Notes: generated by a model from the letters alone, not told the origin. Counted from the first letter of the stretch, positions 10,855 to 22,361 are shown. The stretch is 64,000 nt of DNA from Bactericera cockerelli (GCA_024516035.1 CM044958.1:7335316-7399315), one strand, 5' to 3'. Numbers and translations are program-made.

Positions 10855-11135
10855 TGAAGGGGAATAAGCAAGGGAGGGAGGGAGGGAAGGATAGAGCGAG
10901 AGAGAGAGAGAGAAGAAGAAGAAGAGAGAGAAAGGAAGAGAGAAAGAGGAAGAGAGAAAGAGGAACAGAGAGTGGGGAGAAGGAGGGAGATAAAGAGAGG
11001 GATATAGGAGGGAAAGAGAGAGAAAGAGAGGGAGGTAAAGATAAAAAGAGGGAGAAAGAAAGAGAGGGAGAGAGAGAAAGAGAGAGATAGAGGAAGAGAG
11101 AGAGAGAGAGAGAGGAGGGAGAGAGAGAAAGAGGA
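10855..11135. repeat. (GA)n purine microsatellite
   Basis: Strand-asymmetric AGAGAG/GGAGGA tract. The long frames on both strands (Arg/Glu or Ser/Leu) come from the repeat. Confidence 0.95.
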
Positions 11136-11412
11136 GGCAAGGAAATGAGGAATTACGAGTTCATTTTACAAGTTTTTTTCCTGGGGTGTATTACTGTATT
11201 AACAAACTTTTGGTTTTAATGTTTGTTTGTGTTTTTATCTTGTAAATTTTGTACGGCTTTCTCAGCAAAGGCTTGCTGTGATATTACGATATTAAAATCT
11301 CATGTATGCAGCCTCTCTTTATCACCTGAACACGTTGTCATCTATTGATTAATAAGTCATATTACGAGTAGTAAAACATCAAGGTAATATAGTTAAATTT
11401 TGATATAAGCTA

Positions 11413-12063
11413 AAAATCTGGTGTGTAAACATCACACGACTTTCCTTATCCCCCAAAAAGGAGTCGAATTCCGCCACTGGTAACTCAAAAGGTAACAGAT
11501 AACTAAAAATAAATGGCAAATTCGTAATCAGCACTTCAAAATCATTGAATTTGATATGTCACAACCCCATCTTAGGATGAATAATAAAAAAGTTAGTCAA
11601 GCGGTCCCCCCACAATACCGGTAAATTGGGGCCGGGTTCCAAAAAGTTAGAGATATCAAAAAAATGATCAAGTAAACGCCCATTATTTTTTAATTTGAGA
11701 AATGTTGTTCTCTAACATTTTTTGTATCTTTAACCAATTCAAAGAAGCTGTGCTTGCGGCCAATATTTGCGGCCCTGCGGCCGCAGAATGCGGCGATTTC
11801 AACCAAAAGTTTCATGGTTTGTCTGGTGTATGAAATTAGTTACCATACCAAATTTCAAGTTCCTAGCTCTTACCGTTCTTGAGATATCCTGTTCACAGAC
11901 ACACAGACACACACACACACAGACAGACGAACGGACCAATGGCTGAAAACAACTTTTTTGGTATCCTGAGGCTATGATTCGTCCAGAAATGTGAAAAGCT
12001 AGGTAGGTCAAATTTTCGACGAATACAATACTTTCCTTATTATAGGATAAGGAAAGTAAAAAA
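11413..12063 (-). mobile_element. ~650-bp non-autonomous element with inverted ends, copy 2
   Basis: Reverse complement of 2824-3480 along its whole length, including 'ggtgtgtaaacatcacacga' at one end and 'ttataggataaggaaagtaa' at the other. It has a CA-type microsatellite (11895-11930) where copy 1 has TCTG repeats. No ORF. Confidence 0.7.
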
Positions 12064-12224
12064 TAGAAAAGAAATTTGGATATAAGAGAACGATTTATAG
12101 ATCAAATTGGTCTCTGAATATAATTTATTATATATCTGTTTTTTTTTACACTAAATACACCTTAAGGACTTTCTTTGAAAAAATAACACAACATAGTAAA
12201 AATTATAATACCTATATCACGGTG

Positions 12225-15200
12225 TTGAGAGTTATGGACTCCCAGATACATTGGGATGTATGGGAGTAGCTTGTAGATGTAGTACCTCTCATCCAAGACG
12301 GTCGCACTGACATCTGTCAGTGGTTGAGGAGATTGGGCACCACAACTACTTCAACCCTCAAATATGGTTCCAAGCTACCACATCCCGGGCAACTGTACCG
12401 ACCTACAGGCAAAACTAGTTTGAGGGGGTTGGGAGGGGCAGTCTGGAGGTAATCCGGATCCTGGCCCTTTCAGCTTGGTTGGTAATCTGTGTGAGTTGTC
12501 GACCTAGGTCTGGTATCAAGAACCTCTTGGTAGCAGCCAGCCCCCAGTTAGGAGGGGAATTGCACAAAACGGCAAGCTTGTAGGCCCTGAGGTGGCAGCC
12601 CCACCAACAAGATCGGGGGTCGGTAGGCCAATCCCCTGCCATCCCTTAAACCCAAAACCATTACAGAAACCTCAATAATACAAAACCGGACTGGATTTAC
12701 TGGAATGCCCTTTAGCTTGAAACACCGGACTCGACTTGGACTATGGAACGTCAGAACAATGAGTGAAGCTGGAACCCTGAGAGTTATAGAAAATGAAATG
12801 AAGAACTACAACCTGGAAATACTCGGACTCAATGAAACGAAATGGAATGGATTCGGAGAGATGAGAACTCAGGAAGGCAACACCCTATTGTATTCTGGCA
12901 ATGAAGATGAAAACGCGCCGCTTTACGCCGGAGTAGGTATTTTACTGTCCAGAGCGGCAAAACGAGCTCTCCTAGACTGGAAGCCGGTTTCAGATAGAAT
13001 CATTACGGCCAGACTCCACAGTAAAGTCAGAAAAATTAGTATAGTCGTGTGTTACGGACCTACAGAACAAGCGGATGAAGCCACTAAAGACCGTTTCTGT
13101 GAAACCCTTGATGATACTTTGACAAAGATCAAAAAACAAGACATCAAGATCCTACTAGGTGACGTAAATGCAAAACTTGGACCAGACAACTCATGCTACG
13201 AAGCCATAATGGGAAAACACGGAGAAGGCGTCATGAATGACAATGGAACACGCTTCGCAGACCTGTGTTTGAAACATGAACTTGTCATCGGTGGCACACT
13301 TTTCCCTCACAAAAGGTGCCACAAACTTACGTGGACATCTCCTAATGGTCAGACCAAAAACCAAATAGACCACGTGGCTGTAAGTCGAAAGTGGAGAACC
13401 TCACTCCTTGACACTCGAGCAAGAAGGGGAGCGGACTGTGGATCTGACCACCACCTTGTCACCAGCGATGTACGTCTGAAAATAGCGTCGATAAAAACAC
13501 AGAACCAAAGAACAAATAGACCTTATAACACCGAGGCACTGCGGAAAAACAGAAACACAGCAAACGAGTTTGTAGTTCAACTTGCAAACAGATACGAAGC
13601 CTTAAACTGGGAAGCCAACAACATCGAAGAAAACTGGACCAAAGTAAAAGAACTCTTCCAAAAAACTAGTGAGGAAACTCTGGGACACAGGGAAAGGCGC
13701 AAAAACCCCTGGATATCACAAACAACTTGGGAGAAAGTCCAAGAAAGAAAACAGCTGAAAATTGCCAAAGAAACTGCACAAGGACAAGACACGGTCAGGA
13801 GAACAACAAAGGAATTTAACGACAAACACAAAGAAGTCAAAAGAAGTTTTCGTGCAGACAAAAGAAAATGGGCCGAAGATCTGGCAGCAAAAGCACAAGA
13901 AGCAGAAAGAGAAGGAGACATCAAAGAACTGTACAAAATAACAAAGACCCTTTCAAACAGGAAAGTAAAACAACAAAAACCCATCAGGAACAGAGAGGGT
14001 GACCTGATAATAGATGAGGCCGAACAACTCAGAAGATGGCGAGAACACTTTCAAGAGATCCTGAACCAACACAGCACCACCCAAACCACGGAATCAGAAG
14101 AAAATTCTCTACAAGCCGAGGACCGAAACATCAAAGACGGCCCACCAACAAAACAGGAAATTGTAAAGGCTATCAGGGAACTTAAAAGCGGAAAAGCCCC
14201 AGGTATGGACAACTTACCACCTGAAGTCTTTAAACAAGATCCCAACACTTCAGCAAACATCTTGTATCCGATCTTTGGTGAAATATGGGAAACCGAAAAG
14301 ATCCCAAAAGAGTGGAAAAAAGGCCTGCTGGTGAAATTACCAAAGAAAGGGGACCTCACAGAGTGCAAGAACTGGAGAGGAATCACTCTACTACCCATAC
14401 CCAGCAAGATCCTAACCCGTGTCATACTCAACAGAATGAAAGATGTCATTGACAACAAGCTGCGGAGAGAACAAGCTGGTTTCCGTAAAAACTGTTCGTG
14501 TGTGGACCTGATCAACACCTTAAGGATAATACTAGAGCAGAGTATGGAATACCAGACGCCATTATATCTGGCCTTCATCGACTTCGAAAAGGCGTTCGAC
14601 TCGATCCATAGAACGGTCATTTGGAAAGTGCTAAAGGAATATGGAGTACCCGCAAAACTGGTGAACATTGTGAAGGAGACTTACAACGATTATGAATGCC
14701 AAGTTATGCACCAAAACAAACTTACGGACCCTTTTCCCGTCCAAACAGGTGTAAAACAAGGTTGTTTACTTTCTCCGATACTGTTCCTAATGGTACTTGA
14801 CAAAGTGATGAAGAAAGTCAATGAAGTAGACCGCAGAGGCATAAGATGGAAACTGACCGAAAGACTTGAAGACATTGACTACGCTGATGATCTCTGTCTG
14901 ATGTCACACAACATCCGTGACCTTACAGGGAAAATCAACCACCTAGTCAATGAAGGAAAGAAAATGGGACTGAAGATCAATGAAGGAAAAACAAAGGAAA
15001 TGAGAATCAATAACACCAACAACGAAGACATTGTCATCAATAATCAGACCATAGAACGGGTCCAACAGTTTCAATACCTCGGCAGCATTGTTGCAGAAAC
15101 CGGCGGCACTGACGAAGATGTAGCGCAGAGAATAAAGAAAGCCAAAGGAGCGTTTGCCCAACTTCGACCTATTTGGAGATCTCACCAACTACGAAGACAC

Positions 15201-15690
15201 ACAAAACTAAAGATATTTGAGACCAATGTTAAAAGTGTGCTTCTGTACGGATGTCAAACCTGGAAAGTCTCAAAAAAGATCACCGGACAGCTACAAGTTT
15301 TCATCAACCGTTGTCTTAGAAACATCCTAAACATATACTGGCCCAACTCAATCTCCAATGAAGATCTATGGAGGATATGTCACCAAACTCCAGTAGATCT
15401 CACCATCAAGCAGCGCAAGTATGGCTGGATCGGACACACACTCAGGCGGCAAAACACTATTCCTAAAGAAGCACTTGAGTGGAACCCCCAAGGAAGGCGG
15501 AGAGTAGGCCGGCCGCGAAACACCTGGCGAAGAACCATTGAAAAAGAAATCGCCGAAGAAGGAAAGTCCTGGGGAGAAATCAAGTCGATGGCTCAGAATC
15601 GTGTCCGCTGGCGTAACTTTATTGAGGCCCTACGTCCCCCTCAGGATTACAGGACATAAGTAAGTTAAGTCAAGATACATTGTCAAGGTT
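12225..15690 (+). mobile_element. RTE-like LINE, apparently near full length
   Basis: About 480 bp of GC-richer leader (12225-12704) precedes one long ORF (12705-15659) and a very short 3' end reading CATAAGTAAGTTAAGTCAAG. A short 3' region with simple TAAGT-type repeats and a single endonuclease-RT ORF fit the RTE clade. The leader has 'ccgacctacaggcaaaacta' and 'gatcgggggtcggtaggcca' blocks. I could not define a target duplication, so both ends are approximate. Confidence 0.75.
12705..15659 (+). CDS. RTE-like LINE endonuclease/reverse transcriptase polyprotein
   Basis: A 984-residue uninterrupted ORF. The N-terminal AP-like endonuclease domain (about 10-260) keeps its key positions: N15 in LWNVRTM, LNETKW (E44), GDVNAKLG (152-159), NQIDHVAVS (219-227) and GSDHHLV (246-252). 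The reverse transcriptase core (about 470-830) has RELKSGKAPGMDNLPPEVF (491-509), NWRGITLL (556-563), FIDFEKAFDS (624-633, motif A aspartate), TGVKQGCLLSPILF (681-694) and YADDL (726-730, catalytic). The C terminus has GRRRVGRPRNTWRR and a 'RVRWRNFI' tail, as in RTE proteins. All catalytic residues visible are intact, so retrotransposition competence is plausible (inference). The frame stays open upstream of this ATG to at least about 12630, so the true start may be further 5'. Confidence 0.93.
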   Translation: MPFSLKHRTRLGLWNVRTMSEAGTLRVIENEMKNYNLEILGLNETKWNGFGEMRTQEGNTLLYSGNEDENAPLYAGVGILLSRAAKRALLDWKPVSDRIITARLHSKVRKISIVVCYGPTEQADEATKDRFCETLDDTLTKIKKQDIKILLGDVNAKLGPDNSCYEAIMGKHGEGVMNDNGTRFADLCLKHELVIGGTLFPHKRCHKLTWTSPNGQTKNQIDHVAVSRKWRTSLLDTRARRGADCGSDHHLVTSDVRLKIASIKTQNQRTNRPYNTEALRKNRNTANEFVVQLANRYEALNWEANNIEENWTKVKELFQKTSEETLGHRERRKNPWISQTTWEKVQERKQLKIAKETAQGQDTVRRTTKEFNDKHKEVKRSFRADKRKWAEDLAAKAQEAEREGDIKELYKITKTLSNRKVKQQKPIRNREGDLIIDEAEQLRRWREHFQEILNQHSTTQTTESEENSLQAEDRNIKDGPPTKQEIVKAIRELKSGKAPGMDNLPPEVFKQDPNTSANILYPIFGEIWETEKIPKEWKKGLLVKLPKKGDLTECKNWRGITLLPIPSKILTRVILNRMKDVIDNKLRREQAGFRKNCSCVDLINTLRIILEQSMEYQTPLYLAFIDFEKAFDSIHRTVIWKVLKEYGVPAKLVNIVKETYNDYECQVMHQNKLTDPFPVQTGVKQGCLLSPILFLMVLDKVMKKVNEVDRRGIRWKLTERLEDIDYADDLCLMSHNIRDLTGKINHLVNEGKKMGLKINEGKTKEMRINNTNNEDIVINNQTIERVQQFQYLGSIVAETGGTDEDVAQRIKKAKGAFAQLRPIWRSHQLRRHTKLKIFETNVKSVLLYGCQTWKVSKKITGQLQVFINRCLRNILNIYWPNSISNEDLWRICHQTPVDLTIKQRKYGWIGHTLRRQNTIPKEALEWNPQGRRRVGRPRNTWRRTIEKEIAEEGKSWGEIKSMAQNRVRWRNFIEALRPPQDYRT

Positions 15691-15699
15691 CCTTTCATG

Positions 15700-15945
15700 T
15701 CCATTGATTCTATTTGGTTTTAACGTCCTAATTTGAGATAGTTTGAACGGGGGTTTTATCCTAAATTTACTAACCCACATTAACCTCACCCAGCCTTAGT
15801 AGGGCCGGAAATGCCAACACCATTACATCACGTGTTCGGAGGGTACTGAGGGAAGTTTGCTTAAACCAGGAATCGAACTCAGGATGTCTAGATTACTGGC
15901 AGTAGTCACAACCGTTACGGCCTGGAAGCTGAGATTGACTTTTGT
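15700..15945 (-). repeat. SINE type E
   Basis: On the minus strand the head reads GGCCGTAACGGTTGTGACTA, then GAGTTCGATTCCTGG. The body has 'ccggccctactaaggctggg' and ends with 'ggacgttaaaaccaaataga'. Immediately downstream of the RTE element. Confidence 0.75.
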
Positions 15946-16029
15946 ACAGGTAAAATAACCTCTTTGCAATTTTACAAGAGAAACCTGGATATGCTGAGAG
16001 AACTATTTCCAGATCTAATTCGCTTTTGA

Positions 16030-18530
16030 AAGGGTATAACATCTGTATACACCTCTCTGTAGAGTATGCAATTATGCAGAATAAGTATACACCTCTCTGT
16101 AGAGTATGCAATTATGAATAAGTATACACCTCTCTGTAAAGTATGCAATTATGCATAAGTATACACCTCTCTGTAGAGTATGCAATTATGCATCTGTATA
16201 CACCTCTCTGTAAAGTATGCAATTATGCATCTGTATACACCTCTCTGTAAAGTATGCAATTATGAATAAGTATACACCTCTCTGTAGGGTATGCAATTAT
16301 GCATCTGTATACACCTCTCTGTAAAGTATGCAATTATGCATCTGTATACACCTCTCTGTAAAGTATGCAATTATGCATCTGTATACACCTCTCTGTAAAG
16401 TATGCAATTATGCATCTGTATACACCTCTCTGTAAAGTATGCAATTATGCATAAGTATACACCTCTCTGTAAAGTATGCAATTATGCATAAGTATACACC
16501 TCTCTGTAAAGTATGCAATTATGCATCTGTATACACCTCTCTGTAAAGTATGCAATTATGCATAAGTATACACCTCTCTGTAAAGCATGCACTTATGCAT
16601 CTGCATACACCTCTCTGTAAAGTATGCAATTATGCATAAATATACACCTATCTATAAAGTATGCAATTATGCATCTGTATACACCTCTCTGTAAAGTATG
16701 CAATTATGCATCTGTATACACCTCTCTGTAAAGTATGCAATTATGCATAAGTATACACCTCTCTGTAAATTATGCAATTATGCATAAGTATACACCTCTC
16801 TGTAGAGTATGCAATTATGCATCTGTATACACCTCTCTGTAAAGTATGCAATTATGAATAAGTATACACCTCTCTGTAAATTTTGCAATTATGCATAAGT
16901 ATACACCTCTCTGTAAAGTATGCAATTATGCATCTGTATACACCTCTCTGTAAAGTATGCAATTATGCATAAGTATACACCTCTCTGTAAAGCAATCAAT
17001 TATGCATCTGTATACACCTTTCTGTAAAGTATGCAATTATGCATAAGTATACACCTCTCTGTAAAGTATGCAATTATGCATCTGTATACACCTCTCTGTA
17101 AAGTATGCAATTATGCATAAGTATACACCTCTCTGTAAAGTATGCAATTATGCATCTGTATACACCTCTCTGTAAAGTATGCAATTATGCATAAGTATAC
17201 ACCTCTCTGTAAAGTATGCAATTATGCATCTGTATACACCTCTCTGTAAAGTATGCAATTATGCATAAGTATACACCTCTCTGTAAAGTATGCAATTATG
17301 CATCTGTATACACCTCTCTGTAAAGTATGCAATTATGCATAAGTATACACCTCTCTGTAAAGTATGCAATTATGCATCTGTATACACCTCTCTGTAAAAT
17401 ATGCAATTATGCATAAGTATACACCTCTCTGTAAAGTATGCAATTACGCATCTGTATACACCTCTCTGTAAAGTATGCAATTATGCATAAGTATACACCT
17501 CTCTGTAAAGTATGCAATTATGCATAAGTATACACCTCTCTGTAAAGTATGCAATTATGCATCTGTATACACTTCTCTGTAAAGTATGCAATTGTGCATA
17601 AGTATACACCTCTCTGTAAATTATGCAATTATGCATAAGTATACACCTCTCTGTAGAGTATGCAATTATGCATCTGTATACACCTCTCTGTAAAGTATGC
17701 AATTATGAATAAGTATACACCTCTCTGTAAAGTATGCAATTATGCATCTGTATACACCTCTCTGTAAAGTATGCAATTATGCATAAGTATACACCTCTCT
17801 GTAAAGCATGCAATTATGCATCTGTATACACCTCTCTGTAAAGTATGCAATTATGCATAAGTATACACCTCTCTGTAAAGCATGCAATTATGCATCTGTA
17901 TACACCTCTCTGTAAAGTATGCAATTATGCATAAGTATACACCTCTCTGTAAAGTATGCAATTATGCATCTGTATACACCTCTCTATAGAGTATGCAATT
18001 ATGCATCTGTATACACCTCTCTGTAAAGCATGCAATTATGCATCTGTATACACCTCTTTGTAAAGCATGCAATTATGCATCTGTATACACCTCTCTGTAG
18101 AGTATGCAATTATGCATCTGTATACGCCTCTTTGTAAAGTATGCTATTTTGCATCTGTATACACCTCTCTGTAAAGTATGCAATTATGCATCTGTATACA
18201 CCTCTCTGTAGAGTATGCAATTATGCATAAGTATACATACACCTCTCTGTAATGCATGCAATTATGCATCTGTATACACCTCTCTGTGGAGTATGCAATT
18301 ATGCATCTGTATACACCTCTCTGTAAAGTATGCTATTATGCATCTGTATACACCTCTCTGTAGAGTATGCAATTATGCATAAGTATACACCTCTCTGTAA
18401 AGTATGCAATTATGCATCTGTATACACCTCTCTGTAAAGTATGCAATTATGCATCTGTATACATCTCTCTGTAGAGTATGCAATTATGCATCTGTATACA
18501 CCTCTCTGTAAAGTTAGAATGCAATTATGC
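16030..18530 (+). repeat. 37-bp satellite, about 67 units
   Basis: Unit TATACACCTCTCTGTAAAGT + ATGCAATTATGCAT + AAG or CTG. Both three-base variants are common, and from about 17005 to 17500 they alternate strictly, giving a 74-bp higher-order unit. Scattered variants include GAATAAG, GTAGAG and AAAGCATGC. Edges near 16036 and 18510 carry truncated units. Unit identity is high throughout, consistent with recent amplification or homogenisation. Frames inside are repeat artefacts. Confidence 0.97.
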
Positions 18531-18643
18531 GTCCGTATATTCAGGACTTTGCGGTCGCCCTGTAGCGGACAAGATCAAAGGGAAAATCTTGCAGAGAGAA
18601 AATTAGCCTGTTTCCTTTGATCAGAAAGAAATTTGGGGTTGCA

Positions 18644-18830
18644 GCATCCGGTATCTTGTGGGGGGGAGGAGAATGGATGAGGAGGGGAAGGGAGGAGGAG
18701 CATCCGGTATCTTGTGGGGGGGAGGAGAATGGATGAGGAGGGGAAGGGAGGAGGAGCATCCGGTATCTTTGGGGGGGGGGGGGGGGGGGAGAGGAGCATT
18801 TGGTATCCTGTGGGGGGGGGGGGGACGTTG
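18644..18830 (+). repeat. 56-bp G-rich tandem repeat, 3 copies
   Basis: The block GCATCCGGTATCTTGTGGGG begins at 18644 and 18700, and a variant begins at 18756. Long G-runs (18769-18789, 18812-18823) make the plus strand a strong G-quadruplex candidate. Overlapping frames on both strands are shadows. Confidence 0.85.
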
Positions 18831-18884
18831 CTTCAGAGGCCTTATCATGTCTGGGGGCAGGATTTTTTTTCGTTTGAGAGATTT

Positions 18885-19265
18885 GGAGGGAGAGATATAG
18901 AGGAGGGAGGGAGGGAGAGAAAGGGATAAATGTAGGAAGGATAAACGAGGGAGAGAAGGGGGATAGAAGAAAGCAAAGAGGAAGAGCGAAAGAGACAGAG
19001 AAATGGGGGAGGGAGGAAGAGAGAAAGAGTCATAGAAGAGGAAGAGAGAAAGGTACAGAGGAGGGACAGAGAGAGAGAGAGAGAGAGAGATGGAGGTAGA
19101 GAGATTGAGGAGGATAGAGAAGAAAGGAGCCCATAAAATGATTTGTAGAATTAGAAGAGGGGGAAAAGATAGAGAGAGAGGCAGAAATGAGAGACAAGCG
19201 GGGAGAGAAGAAAGGAGAAAAAGAGAGAGAGAGAGAGTACGTGTGCGAGAGAGAGGGAAGAAGGG
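18885..19265. repeat. Purine-rich (GA/GGA)n region
   Basis: Imperfect GAGAGA and GGAGGGA runs on the plus strand, with the cleanest at 19070-19090 and 19220-19240. No coding interpretation is supported. Confidence 0.85.
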
Positions 19266-20149
19266 AGATAGAAGATCAAAGAAGAATCAGGAAATTGAGA
19301 GTAAATTGCGGCGTTTGAGATTTGGAAGGATAAACCGTTCCTGTCTCCCTTGCTATAGAGAGCAGGATGGAATTCTGGAATGGATGGGAGATTTGTAAAT
19401 AGGAAAGAAAAAGGGAGGGAGTGAGAGAGATATTATTATTATTACATTATGCTTTATAAGGTAAGACAAAATAAAATGTATACAGTAAATTACAATGAAA
19501 TTATAAAGAATAAATAAATAGAATGAACAAAGAGACAAGAACAAAAAAGAGAATAAAGCTACCTAAAGGTCGGAGTCATTGCCTGTGGCAATCTCTTCCA
19601 CCCAACCCTTGTACAGTAGAAAGAGATACTTTAGATAGAGAGAGACATTTATTCCACTCTTAATTGAACAATTTTGTTGTTGCCAAAATAAAGAGAATGC
19701 AGTTTTGTTCATTAGATTGGCTTTTGGCCGGACCTCTAAAAAAGTAATAACGTCTACAATCTACTTTGTATGTAGAAACTTTATCTTGAACCTATTCAGG
19801 TAATTTTCATAGCAATTTCTAACTAAATAATAAATTTAATATTAGACTTCAAGCTATTAGCTATAACATCGATAGAGTTCTATTGGCTGGAAATTTTCCT
19901 TACTTCGGAAAAAAAAGAAGGGGCTACAAAGATTTCTAGACAAGAAAAACGATAATGATCGTAAAGGTCTCCCTAGTCCATTTGGAAAATGGGAAGAAAC
20001 TTAGGGTTAAGAACAAAAGCTCAAGGAAAATGACCTTTATTAGTACGTATTGGAAAGTTTTCTAGGAAGGTTGAAAGGTTTAGAAAGCCTTCGCCTTTCA
20101 CGTACTGGTTAATGGCCTTTTTGTTTCCTGCTTGTCTTGGACATGTGAG
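19266..20149. other. Mostly unique AT-rich DNA with one repeat tail
   Basis: At 19430-19615 a (TTA)n run, 'aaggtcggagtcattgcctgtgg' and 'caatctcttccacccaaccc' resemble the repeat end seen at 44960-45110 ('ggcattctcttccgcaccac'). The rest shows no exon or repeat that I recognise. Confidence 0.4.
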
Positions 20150-20340
20150 GAGGTGGGGATGACTGGAGAGGGAGTGAAAGGGAGGAGATAAGGAAGAAGG
20201 GATGATGAGTAGAGGGAGGAATGAAGGGGATAGCGATGGAGAGGGAGATAGGGGGAGAGGTGGGGAGAAGGAAGAGAGAGGGGAGAGGGGAGTGAGAGCG
20301 ATTGATAAAGTAGGGTAGAGACGGAGAGAGTGAAGACAAA
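20150..20340. repeat. Purine-rich low-complexity tract
   Basis: Imperfect GGAGAG/GGGAGA sequence with no fixed unit. Ser/Pro/Leu-rich minus frames are artefacts. Confidence 0.75.
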
Positions 20341-20995
20341 AAATGCAAATCCATATTCCGAAAGGTAAGCACAAGAAAGAGATAAGACAGTAAAAAAACC
20401 GAGTACCTGTGAAAACTCAGTTACAGAGAAAAGGAAAGCATCAACTTAGTCAGAGTGATACATAAAACCTGCCAGACAGGTTTCAGGACTAAAGAAATTG
20501 CCAGACATGAAATGCTGAGTGCAGAAGAAAGCACAAGTCTTAAAATACATTAATTATAATTAATCTTGAGTTCTCAGTATTATTTTAAGTAAATTTTGTT
20601 ACTTCCAAGCTGTTTTCCAACTAGATGTGTGTGATGTGTTTGTTGAGGTGCTTTTTATAGAACCTGTACCTTTCTCATAAATTTATTTTAATATTAGAAT
20701 ATATATTTAAAAAAGTTTTATCAAAGTTCGTCTTTCATAAATAAAAAAAAATCTTTCCCTTTTGGTATAAATTCAGGACATCTAATTTTTTGGAAATAAA
20801 ATAAGTACACAAACCACAAGTGTAAAAACGGCTGTGAAACACTCATCTTTTTTTAAATTCCTGAGTAATCAACAGCAAAAAAATCCTTGACAACAACACA
20901 TCACGTCTAGTTTGGAAAACAGCTATGAAGTTTGAGGAAGTAACAATATTAACCTAAAATAACACTGAAAACACAAGATTAATGTACTTTTAGCT
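20341..20995. other. Unique sequence with a SINE type A tail
   Basis: Only 20814-20856 is recognisable: 'aaaaacggctgtgaaacact' followed by CATCTTTTTTTAAA, the 3' end of SINE type A (+). No gene signal elsewhere. Confidence 0.5.
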
Positions 20996-21014
20996 ATCTC
21001 ACGGGGAACAGGAG

Positions 21015-21110
21015 ATAGAGAGAGAGAGAATGTGTAGGCAGGTAGAAATGGAGAAAGGAGAGGGAGAGAGAGGGAGAGGGAGAGGGAGAGAGAGAGAGGG
21101 AGAGAGAGAT
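21015..21110. repeat. (GA)n microsatellite
   Basis: GAGAGAGAGGGAGAGGGAGAG-type purine run. Confidence 0.85.
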
Positions 21111-21544
21111 GAATGAAGGAGCCAGCGTCGATCGCTTTTTGAATACACCGGTTGTCGTTCTGTCACTGAAGTGAAGCAACGCTCAACGAGGTTAAGACTT
21201 CCTTTCGAGGTTAAGGGATGGATGAAAAGGATTCGGAAAAAGGAGAAAGGGATACATGAAAATGATGAAGAAAAGAAACAGAAAGGGATGAATGGGGGTA
21301 GATGAGGAAAGACAAAAAAAGAAAAAAAAGGGGGGGGGACAGATCCATAGAAAGTGAGACAGACAGATGGACAGGATTTTCTTTTCAGCTTTCTTTTTAA
21401 TTAAGGACAGAGGATTGCCGCTTTCACTTCAATTGAGTGAGTGGAGTGTGAGGTCAATGAACCTGAGTGCTTTCCATCAACTGCGCCATCACCTCCTTGT
21501 TAGGAGAACTATTAGGAGAGTAGATGACATTGAAGACACAATTT

Positions 21545-21776
21545 GAGGTTAAGGGCCGTATTATATTAATAATACTCTTTAGTCGAAGGTAACCACCAGG
21601 CGAGGTTAATGCTCAAAGCATTTTCTACCATCTAATCCTCAGAGTCTTATTATTATGTGGTCACAAACTGAAATTAATGAGGAAAAATTCATGCATTGGG
21701 TGGGATTCGAACCAACGGATCCCTACGCTACCTCGCTTACCAGACTAGTGCGTTAACCACTTGACTACCAGTGCAT
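21545..21776 (-). repeat. tRNA-headed SINE, type C, near full length
   Basis: On the minus strand: ACTGGTAGTCAAGTGGTTAA (A box region), an anticodon-arm-like CTAGTCTGGTAAGC, then B box GGTTCGAATCCC. The body has 'cagtttgtgaccacataata' and ends 'ggtggttaccttcgactaaa'. Best reference for the 7190-7440 copy. Confidence 0.8.
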
Positions 21777-21783
21777 GTTTATT

Positions 21784-21990
21784 AGAGTTTAACGTCGTTT
21801 TTCAACTGCATGGTCACACAGGACGGGGTTTTACCCTCCATTCGCAGGAAACTTACGACCCGCTACCAACATTGACCTCACCCAGCCGGGGTTGGGCCGG
21901 AATGCAAACATCACGAAGTCTTCACCTCTTTGCTTAATTTCGGTGATCCTACGAGAACCGGTGCTTTCAACAAGCCATCGACGCTGGCAG
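21784..21990 (-). repeat. Dispersed repeat F
   Basis: Reverse-complement match to 35040-35290. It includes 'gtttaacgtcgtttttcaac', 'cattcgcaggaaactta' and 'acctcacccagccggggttg', and ends near 'atcgacgctggcag'. Confidence 0.65.
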
Positions 21991-22112
21991 TTATCATATT
22001 TGTGTTAGAAACTTTTATAATGTCACAACTACGCAAACTCGCTTTACTAATTCTTTGTTGAACTTGGGACTTGAATCACCGACCTCCAGGTCACAAGTCC
22101 TATTGAGGCCGC
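21990..22112 (-). repeat. SINE-like type D
   Basis: Shares 'atcatatttgtgttagaaac', 'ctcgctttacta' and 'gggacttgaatcaccgacct' with the copies at 413-550 and 44475-44615. Confidence 0.65.
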
Positions 22113-22361
22113 TAAATAGAAAAATATCGAAGGAAAGTTTTTATGGAGTAAATGCCAACGCCAAGTAGATTTGAGAAAAGGCAAGGTGTAAAAAAAAGGA
22201 GAGTAGAGACGAGAGAAGGGAATGGAGCTCCAAGAATGAGACCAAATAGAGAGCAAGGAAGGAAGAGAAGAATCAGAAAGAACATGACATGTCTTCTTGT
22301 TTATTTTTCTCATTTCTTTTCAAACATCATGTCATTCACTTCCATGACATCGCTTACAGAA

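Noticed and set aside
13577..14668. 135- and 205-codon minus frames
   Set aside because: Shadows of the intact LINE ORF on the plus strand.
17481..17702. 73-codon minus frame in the 37-bp satellite
   Set aside because: Period equals the satellite (37 bp x 3 frames); no start context or conservation.
16030..18530. CRISPR-like direct repeats
   Set aside because: Units are contiguous with no unique spacers, and the context is eukaryotic.
20834..20856. Independent poly(A)-tailed gene remnant
   Set aside because: It is only the 3' end of SINE type A.
21690..21776. Functional tRNA gene
   Set aside because: tRNA-like head of SINE type C; body and second copy at 7190-7440.
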